From assembly GCA_007125735.1 (NCBI GenBank), contig SLCP01000079.1, positions 1 to 11,095 of the forward strand: a stretch of 11,095 nucleotides of DNA, read 5' to 3'. This document shows positions 6,363 to 11,095 of this stretch, piece by piece. Below the pieces are notes generated by a model. It was not told the DNA's origin, searched no databases, and saw only the letters and a list, made by a program, of their open reading frames with translations. The first letter of the stretch is position 1, and the number at the start of each line of letters is the position of its first letter. A program made the translations under genes and the position numbers. The DNA is from Coriobacteriia bacterium (GTDB taxonomy: Bacteria; Actinomycetota; Coriobacteriia; Anaerosomatales; SLCP01).

Positions 6363-6710
6363 TCAGGTCCGGTACTTCTCTATAGCCTCCACAGGATGCC
6401 GCGTGTCGCATTCGAGCATCTGCCCACAGTGTGGACATAACCGCCACTCGTCGACAAGACCTGCACCGCATGACGCGCACGGCGTCGCATCGTAGGTCTC
6501 GCTCTCATCGGCTCCGAGAGGTCGCGAGCCCAGCAACACGAGGGCGGTGACCCCGATCAGCATACCGCTCGTGATGGCGACACCGAACGAGCTCCATCCC
6601 GTCACCCCGCACGGGCCGTTCGCCAACAAGAACGCCAGTAGGCCGAACACGGCCGCGCCTATGGCGGCGGCTGCTACGAGAGCGGACGGCGATCGTGGCC
6701 AACGTGACAC
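6363..6710 (-). CDS. small membrane protein with two TM helices and C-terminal zinc ribbon
   Basis: 115 residues; I do not recognise a named family. Seen: a short basic N-terminus (MSRWPR), TM1 about 8-30, a short loop with Cys34, TM2 about 42-61, then a hydrophilic tail containing CASCG-x8-LCPHCG (Cys78, 81, 92, 95), a typical zinc-ribbon knuckle pair, plus Cys101. The positive-inside rule suggests both ends face the cytoplasm. The GTG at 6710 is chosen because GAGGAG lies 5 nt upstream and because the frame's earlier TTG (6770) sits inside the sigma-54 promoter. It is the first gene after that promoter and is followed 20 nt later by the HMA gene. A function in metal sensing, metal stress or quality control is inference from context. 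The zinc ribbon could equally be structural. Confidence 0.8.
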   Translation of the reverse strand: MSRWPRSPSALVAAAAIGAAVFGLLAFLLANGPCGVTGWSSFGVAITSGMLIGVTALVLLGSRPLGADESETYDATPCASCGAGLVDEWRLCPHCGQMLECDTRHPVEAIEKYRT

Positions 6711-6715
6711 GCGTG

Positions 6716-6721
6716 CTCCTC
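6716..6721 (-). promoter_or_regulatory. Shine-Dalgarno of the zinc-ribbon gene
   Basis: GAGGAG on the minus strand, 5 nt before the GTG at 6710. It fixes the start downstream of the predicted sigma-54 transcription start near 6743. Confidence 0.7.
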
Positions 6722-6753
6722 GGCAAGAGTGATGGCGATTTCGTGGAGAGAGG

Positions 6754-6770
6754 TGCAAGCGATGTGCCAA
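6754..6770 (-). promoter_or_regulatory. sigma-54 (-24/-12) promoter of the zinc-ribbon/HMA unit
   Basis: The minus strand reads TTGGCACATCGCTTGCA. Against the sigma-54 consensus YTGGCACG-N4-TTGCW it differs only at the G after CAC. GG (6768-6767) and GC (6756-6755) are exactly 10 nt apart, which is mandatory for this class. The expected start is near 6743, giving a 33-nt leader with GAGGAG before the GTG at 6710. It begins 7 nt beyond the stop of the NtrC-type activator gene. A cognate sigma factor, activator and kinase are encoded directly upstream. Confidence 0.85.
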
Positions 6771-6776
6771 CGCCGG

Positions 6777-8126
6777 CTAGAGTCCGAGCCGCTGCATCCG
6801 CGCCTCGAGTGTCTTGGGTGTCAGGCCGAGGAGCTTGGCCGCTTTGGGCCCGCTGCCCCCTGCGCGCTCGAGCGCTTGCCTCACGAGGTCGAGCTCCACC
6901 TCCTCGAGGTCGACTCCGCCCTCCGGCAGCGCGAACCCCTGCATCGGCGCGGGACACGCTCCGCTGTTGAGTCTGATCTCGAGCGGAAGGTCGTCGACCC
7001 CGACCTCGTCACCGTGGGTCAGGATGACGATGCGCTCGATGGTGTTCTCGAGCTCGCGGATGTTACCGGGCCACTTGTACGAAGCGAGCGCCTCCATAGC
7101 TTCCTGGGAGATCGTCTTCTTCCCGGCGTTGAGTTTCTCGAGGAAGTGCGCAACGAGCAGGGGGATGTCACCGGCGCGCTGGCGCAGGGGCGGCAGCGTG
7201 ACCGGCACGACGTTGAGCCGGTAGAAGAGGTCCTCGCGGAAATCCCCGTCCGCGATCATCTGCTGGAGGTCCCTGTTGGTCGCCGCCACCGCCCGCACGT
7301 CCACCTCGATCGTGCGCGTGCCGCCGAGGCGCTCGAACGTCTTCTCCTGCAACACGCGCAGCAGCTTGACTTGGACCGCCGGTGCGATGTCGCCGATCTC
7401 GTCGAGGAAGAGCGTTCCGCCGTTGGCCATCTCGAACCGGCCCGGCTTGGCCGTGACCGCTCCGGTGAAGGCGCCCTTCTCGTAGCCGAACAACTCGCTC
7501 TCGAGGAGCGTCTCGGGCAGCGCCCCGGCGCTCACCGAGACGAACGGCTTCTCCGCGCGCGGGGAGAGCTGGTGTATCGCGCGTGCCACGAGCTCCTTGC
7601 CTGTTCCGGACTCCCCATACACCATGACCGTCGCGTTCGTCGGTGCGACCTTCTGCACGTTCTCGAGCACGTCGAGCATCGCGGGATCGGCGGCCACGAT
7701 GCCCTCGACGTCGTACTCTCGGTCGAGCTCCTCGCGCAACCGCTCCACTTCCGCGGCGAGATTGCGCACGGTGAGCGCCTTCTCGATGGCGATCTTGAGC
7801 TCCTCGAGGTCGAACGGTTTCGTGAGGTACTCGCTCGCGCCCGCCTTCATCGCCTCGACCGCCTGCACCACGTTGCCGTGAGCCGTGAGCATGATGATCG
7901 GGAACGTGCTCCCTCCCGCACGCACACGGCGGAGCACCTCCATCCCGTCTGGCCGTGGCATCCGGTGGTCGAGCACCATGAGGTCCGGCTCGGCCTCGGC
8001 CACCGCAGCGAGCGCTTCTTTGCCGTCCGCTGCCTGGACTACCTCGAACCCTTCGCCTTCGAGCGCTTGCGCAAGCACCCAGCGCATGTTCTTCTCGTCA
8101 TCGGCGACCAGCACTCTTCCCGTCAT
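6777..8126 (-). CDS. NtrC-family sigma-54-dependent response regulator
   Basis: 449 residues, normal for NtrC/AtoC/ZraR. Domains: receiver 1-120 with acidic pocket Asp10/Glu11, phospho-acceptor Asp53 (MVLDHRMP) and Lys103; AAA+ domain about 140-380 with Walker A GESGTGKE (171-178), GAFTGA loop (218-223) that contacts sigma-54, Walker B GTLFLDEIGD (237-246) and arginine-finger region FREDLFYRL; and a Fis-type HTH about 424-448 (GPKAAKLLGLTPKTLEARMQRLGL as its core). Role: when phosphorylated by the kinase encoded just upstream, it should oligomerise on an enhancer and use ATP to open sigma-54 promoters. The ATG at 8126 has GGAGG 7 nt upstream and overlaps the kinase stop as ATGA. A small oddity is SVSAGALPE where most relatives have NCAALPE after Walker A. 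The target is probably the promoter just past its stop codon. The signal is unknown. Confidence 0.97.
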   Translation of the reverse strand: MTGRVLVADDEKNMRWVLAQALEGEGFEVVQAADGKEALAAVAEAEPDLMVLDHRMPRPDGMEVLRRVRAGGSTFPIIMLTAHGNVVQAVEAMKAGASEYLTKPFDLEELKIAIEKALTVRNLAAEVERLREELDREYDVEGIVAADPAMLDVLENVQKVAPTNATVMVYGESGTGKELVARAIHQLSPRAEKPFVSVSAGALPETLLESELFGYEKGAFTGAVTAKPGRFEMANGGTLFLDEIGDIAPAVQVKLLRVLQEKTFERLGGTRTIEVDVRAVAATNRDLQQMIADGDFREDLFYRLNVVPVTLPPLRQRAGDIPLLVAHFLEKLNAGKKTISQEAMEALASYKWPGNIRELENTIERIVILTHGDEVGVDDLPLEIRLNSGACPAPMQGFALPEGGVDLEEVELDLVRQALERAGGSGPKAAKLLGLTPKTLEARMQRLGL

Positions 8127-9652
8127 CGCGCGCCCTCCGTCAATTCGTTGTCGACGGCGACCGGGATCACCACCGTGAAGGTGGCGCCCTCCGGTCCGCT
8201 CTCCACTTCGATGTGCCCTCCGTGCTCGTCCACGATGCGATGGACGATCGTGAGTCCCAGTCCGGTCCCGGCATCGCGCGTGGAGTAGAAGGGATCGAAC
8301 ACCTTCGACATCTCCTCGGCGGGTATCCCCGGACCCGAGTCGCTCACCGACATCGCCACGAAGTCGCCCTCCACACGTGCGGACAGGGTGATGGTACCCC
8401 CGTCGGCCTCATCCATAGCCTGGACCGCGTTCGTGATGAGGTTGAGCAGCACCTGCTTGAGCTGATCGGGGTCGGCGAGCACCTCGGGCAGGTCGTCAGG
8501 GAACCGCTCTTCGATGGCCACGTCGGACTGCCGAGCAAAACGCCCGGTGAACAGGATCACGTCCTGCAGCACCTCCGTCGGCGACGTACGCATCATCGTA
8601 GGCTTGCTCGGTCGGCCGAAGTCGAGCAGCGCCTTGATCACCTTGTCGAGACGGTCGATCTCCTGCTTGATGACGTCGGCGGACTCCGCGATGCGATCCG
8701 GGTCGCACTGAGCGTCCTCGAGCAACTGCACGCTCGCCCGGATGACGCCGAGCGGGTTTCGGACCTCGTGCGCGACGCCCGCGGTGAGCTCGCCCATCGC
8801 GGCGAGACGGTCGGCCCGGATGAGCTGCTCGGTGAGGGCTTTGATCTCCGAGACGTCCTCGAGCGTGACGACGGCGCCGAGGATCCGGCCGCCGACCGCC
8901 CGCATCCGGGATGTCGACGCCTGCACGTGCACCTCACGATCGGACGCGGTGAGGATCGTCACCTCGCGCATCGCAAGCGGGATGCGACCGGAAAGCACCT
9001 TGCCGACATCGGCTTCGATTCCTCCGTCGTCATGGAAGAGCGCACTTATCGGCCGAGGAACCATCTCGTACTCCGACATGCCGAGCAGCCGCTCGGCCGC
9101 GGGGTTCACGGTCGTGATCGAGCCGTCCGGGCCTACCGTCAACACCCCGGACGTGATCGAGCGCAGGATCGACTGTGTGTAGTCCTGGATGTTGATCAGC
9201 TGGATGGCGCGTTCCTCGAGCTTACGGTACGCCTCCTCGAGCCGAGCGCTGACCTGTCTCAGGTCCGACGTCTTGCGCTCCTCGAGATCGCGCAGCGTGC
9301 CGAAGAGGATGCCGACCACGAAGTACATCGGGACCTCGAGCCAGCCGTCCACGTCGAGCGCGACCGCCGACCTGCCGACGTCGAACCCCACGTAGGCGAG
9401 GAACGGTACGCTCGCAGCGAGCGCAGCGAGCGTACCGCCTCGGCGCCCGAACACGAACGCCGCATACAGAATGGGTGCGTAGTAGAAGCGGCGGTAGAGT
9501 TGGTGCATCAACTCGCTGCCGTCCGACATCGTCACGAAGAGCTGGAACGCGATGATCGCCACGAGTAGACTGGTGGTGATCACCGTCGCTCGGACCGTCC
9601 GGCTCCGGCTGGCGTCTGCCTCGGACGCAGGCGTATCGCTCTCCGGACTCAC
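8123..9652 (-). CDS. NtrC/HydH-type membrane sensor histidine kinase with PAS domain
   Basis: 509 residues from the GTG at 9652. Seen: a hydrophilic N-terminus; about four TM helices between 22 and 120, with YYAPILYAAFVFGRRGGTLAAL typical of compact membrane sensors with almost no external domain; a coiled coil about 122-155; PAS about 154-269; HisKA with His295 in AGVAHEVRNPLG; and HATPase with N-box LLNLITNAVQAM (Asn408), G1 SDSGPGIP (Asp438), F-box FDPFYST and G2 GTGLGL (462-467). It should autophosphorylate His295 and pass phosphate to Asp53 of the regulator encoded next. The start is set by AGGAGG 5 nt upstream and the GTGA overlap with the rpoN stop; a GTG six codons earlier (9670) has no Shine-Dalgarno. 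The short loops suggest sensing within the membrane or, through PAS, in the cytoplasm. The ligand is unknown. Confidence 0.95.
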   Translation of the reverse strand: MSPESDTPASEADASRSRTVRATVITTSLLVAIIAFQLFVTMSDGSELMHQLYRRFYYAPILYAAFVFGRRGGTLAALAASVPFLAYVGFDVGRSAVALDVDGWLEVPMYFVVGILFGTLRDLEERKTSDLRQVSARLEEAYRKLEERAIQLINIQDYTQSILRSITSGVLTVGPDGSITTVNPAAERLLGMSEYEMVPRPISALFHDDGGIEADVGKVLSGRIPLAMREVTILTASDREVHVQASTSRMRAVGGRILGAVVTLEDVSEIKALTEQLIRADRLAAMGELTAGVAHEVRNPLGVIRASVQLLEDAQCDPDRIAESADVIKQEIDRLDKVIKALLDFGRPSKPTMMRTSPTEVLQDVILFTGRFARQSDVAIEERFPDDLPEVLADPDQLKQVLLNLITNAVQAMDEADGGTITLSARVEGDFVAMSVSDSGPGIPAEEMSKVFDPFYSTRDAGTGLGLTIVHRIVDEHGGHIEVESGPEGATFTVVIPVAVDNELTEGAR

Positions 9653-11043
9653 CGGCGCCTCCTGGCCCACGAGGGATCGATGCGCAACTCCTCACGATAC
9701 TTGGCGACGGTGCGGCGAGCCACGGTCACGCCCTCCTCGGTCAGCAGTTCCGCCAGCTTCTGATCGGAGTACGGTTTCGATGCATCCTCGGTGGCTACGA
9801 GCTCTTTGAGGCGCTGCTTGATACTCGTGGACGCGACGTCCATGCCGGTGGTCGTGCGGTAGCCGCCGGAGAAGAAGTGCTTGAGCTCGAACAGGCCGTA
9901 CGGGGTCGCCATGTACTTGCCCGTCACGCCTCGGCTGACCGTCGAGAGGTGGACCCCGAGCTCGACCGCGACGTCCTCGAGGCGGAGCGGTCGCAGGAGG
10001 CCGGTGCCGTTCTCGAAGAACTCGCTCTGTACCTCGAGGATGATCTGCGTGATGCGGCTCACCGTGTCCTTGCGCCGGTCCACGTTGCGGATGAAGCTCT
10101 CGGCGCTCCGGATCTTGTCTTTGAGGTAGCGCTGCGTCTCCTCATCGGCCCCCGCCCCTCCCCGCAGCATGGTGCGGTAGCGCGGGCTGACCTTGAGGGT
10201 AGGGATCGACTCGTTGTTGGGGATGATGAGCCACTCGTCGTCGAAGCGTCGAACCGTGACATCGGGGACGATGTAGCCCGGCGCAGGACCGGCCGCATAC
10301 GCGCCCGCCGGTCGCGGGTTCAAGGTCCGCAAGATCCCGACGACCCGACGGATCTCGCCTTCATCGGCCTTGAGCGCACGAGCGACCTTGCGCAGGTGAC
10401 TCGATGCGACGTCATCGAGGTGATCGGCGATGATAGCCTCGAGGAGCGGTTCTTCGAGTCCGAGATACTCGATCTGGATGTGGAGTGCCTCAGCGAGCGT
10501 CCGAGCGCCCACGCCGGGTGGGTCGAGCTGCTGGACGACGCGCAAGCCCTCCTCGGCCGCCTCCTTCGACACCTCGACTACCGCGGCGATCTCGCCGCAG
10601 TCGCCCCGGAAGAACCCGTCCTCGTCGAGGGAGGCGATCACCGCACGCGCGGCCGCGGCGACATCGCGCGACAGGTCGAGAAGGGCGAGCTGCTCGTTGA
10701 GGTGCTCGCTGAAGGTCACGAGGCCGCCGACGAACTCCTCGGTGTTGGCCGACTCGGCGTTGGGGTCGCGGGGAGCGGAGACATCGCCGCTCTCGAGGTC
10801 GTCGTACATGTCGAGCCACTCGTCCCACGCGCGCTCTTCCTCTGCGTCCTCCGAGCGCTCTTCGGGCGCCTCATCGGGATCGAGTTCGAGTTCGTCGACC
10901 TCGAGCACGGGGTTCTCGAGCATCTCCGCCTCGATGAGCTGCTGGAGCTCGGCGATCGGCATGGCGAGGATGCTCAGGCCCTGGTAGACCTGCGGGGAGA
11001 GGGTGATCTTCTGGCGCAGCTCGGTCCGTTGTCCGAGTTCCAT
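9649..11043 (-). CDS. rpoN: RNA polymerase sigma-54 factor RpoN
   Basis: 464 residues, within the family range. Region I (about 1-48) has the activator-interacting pattern LRQKITLSPQVYQGLSIL and ends in LENPVLEV, but it is less glutamine-rich than usual. A strongly acidic region II spans about 49-105. The core-binding domain is about 108-250 (LDEDGFF, QQLDPPGVGAR, LRTLNPRPAG). The -12-contacting HTH is about 353-378 (LRLEDVAVELGVHLSTVSR core). The RpoN box is the canonical ARRTVAKYRE at 442-451, which reads the -24 element. It directs core polymerase to GG-N10-GC promoters and needs an ATP-driven enhancer protein, which is encoded two genes downstream. The ATG at 11043 has a strong GGAGGAGG Shine-Dalgarno. 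The stop overlaps the kinase GTG by 4 nt. In many bacteria rpoN sits beside lptB, hpf and PTS genes; here it is tied to one two-component pair. Confidence 0.98.
   Translation of the reverse strand: MELGQRTELRQKITLSPQVYQGLSILAMPIAELQQLIEAEMLENPVLEVDELELDPDEAPEERSEDAEEERAWDEWLDMYDDLESGDVSAPRDPNAESANTEEFVGGLVTFSEHLNEQLALLDLSRDVAAAARAVIASLDEDGFFRGDCGEIAAVVEVSKEAAEEGLRVVQQLDPPGVGARTLAEALHIQIEYLGLEEPLLEAIIADHLDDVASSHLRKVARALKADEGEIRRVVGILRTLNPRPAGAYAAGPAPGYIVPDVTVRRFDDEWLIIPNNESIPTLKVSPRYRTMLRGGAGADEETQRYLKDKIRSAESFIRNVDRRKDTVSRITQIILEVQSEFFENGTGLLRPLRLEDVAVELGVHLSTVSRGVTGKYMATPYGLFELKHFFSGGYRTTTGMDVASTSIKQRLKELVATEDASKPYSDQKLAELLTEEGVTVARRTVAKYREELRIDPSWARRRR
9658..9663 (-). promoter_or_regulatory. 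Shine-Dalgarno of the sensor kinase, inside the rpoN 3' end
   Basis: AGGAGG on the minus strand, 5 nt before the GTG at 9652. It encodes part of the rpoN C-terminal arginine run and decides the kinase start over the GTG at 9670. Confidence 0.75.
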
Positions 11044-11095
11044 GGCGCTCCTCCTCCCTGCTTCGCCCCGCCGTCGAGCGCGGCGTCCTTAGCAA
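11044..11095. other. 52-nt leader upstream of rpoN (window edge)
   Basis: Non-coding as far as visible. It contains the rpoN Shine-Dalgarno (GGAGGAGG on the minus strand, 11050-11058) and a weak GCCG/CGGC stem further out. No promoter can be called from this short stretch, and the upstream gene lies beyond the window. Confidence 0.4.

Noticed and set aside
6343..6480. A 46-residue N-terminal extension of the HMA protein in the same open frame.
   Set aside because: It overlaps the zinc-ribbon gene's coding end, has no domain, and the ATG at 6342 gives the exact family N-terminus.
6729..8288. A 519-codon open frame on the plus strand, antisense to the response regulator.
   Set aside because: It mirrors the minus-strand gene in GC-rich DNA, has no recognisable domain, is rich in Arg/His/Leu/Glu, and opposes a gene with complete receiver, AAA+ and HTH motifs.
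8213..9568. A 451-codon open frame on the plus strand, antisense to the histidine kinase.
   Set aside because: Same reason: composition typical of an antisense shadow, no domain, and the minus-strand kinase has every expected motif.
1..11095. Very frequent CTCGAG and CTCGAC words across the window, considered as a dispersed repeat or uptake signal.
   Set aside because: They fall mostly in coding frames as Leu-Glu, Leu-Asp or Ser-Arg codons and are explained by strong GC-rich codon choice; no fixed longer flanks were seen.

Overview
The window comes from a GC-rich bacterial chromosome. All ten genes lie on the minus strand, so they are read from the right-hand end of the window to the left. 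The pairing of an RsbU-type phosphatase with a STAS/HATPase switch protein, together with the base composition, suggests a high-GC Gram-positive lineage, perhaps an anaerobic actinobacterial (Coriobacteriia-like) one. This is inference only: there is no rRNA or other marker here, and sigma-54 is unusual in classical Actinomycetota.

Right part (11043 to 6777): a compact sigma-54 cassette. rpoN is followed by an NtrC/HydH-type sensor kinase and an NtrC-type response regulator with an intact GAFTGA motif. Each junction is a 4-nt GTGA or ATGA overlap, so the sigma factor, its activator and the activator's kinase appear to be translated as a unit.

Middle (6770 to 5325): immediately after the regulator gene is a near-perfect -24/-12 sigma-54 promoter (TTGGCAC-N5-TTGCA, GG-N10-GC). 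It sits 33 nt ahead of a small gene for a two-helix membrane protein with a C-terminal zinc ribbon. A CopZ-like HMA metal-binding gene follows, then ccdA. ccdA has its own sigma-70-type promoter (TTGCGC-N17-TATAGT), whose spacer contains a CsoR-like inverted repeat (ATACCCC-GA-GGGGTAT). Together this looks like a small metal/thiol-redox regulon under two types of control, with the sigma-54 machinery encoded next to its likely target.

Left part (5267 to 1): a partner-switching pair. The first gene is a 1092-residue membrane sensor phosphatase (extracytoplasmic sensor, HAMP, three GAF-like domains, SpoIIE/PP2C). Four nucleotides later comes a protein that fuses a STAS antagonist domain to an RsbW/SpoIIAB-type kinase domain. 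After a 100-nt gap with tandem repeats and a possible promoter come a nitroreductase and, 4 nt later, a REG-2-like HAD hydrolase that runs off the left edge.

No tRNA, rRNA, CRISPR array, insertion sequence or convincing intrinsic terminator was seen. No stretch longer than about 100 nt lacks a gene. Three start codons (kinase, zinc-ribbon protein, ccdA) were placed by Shine-Dalgarno position inside longer open frames.
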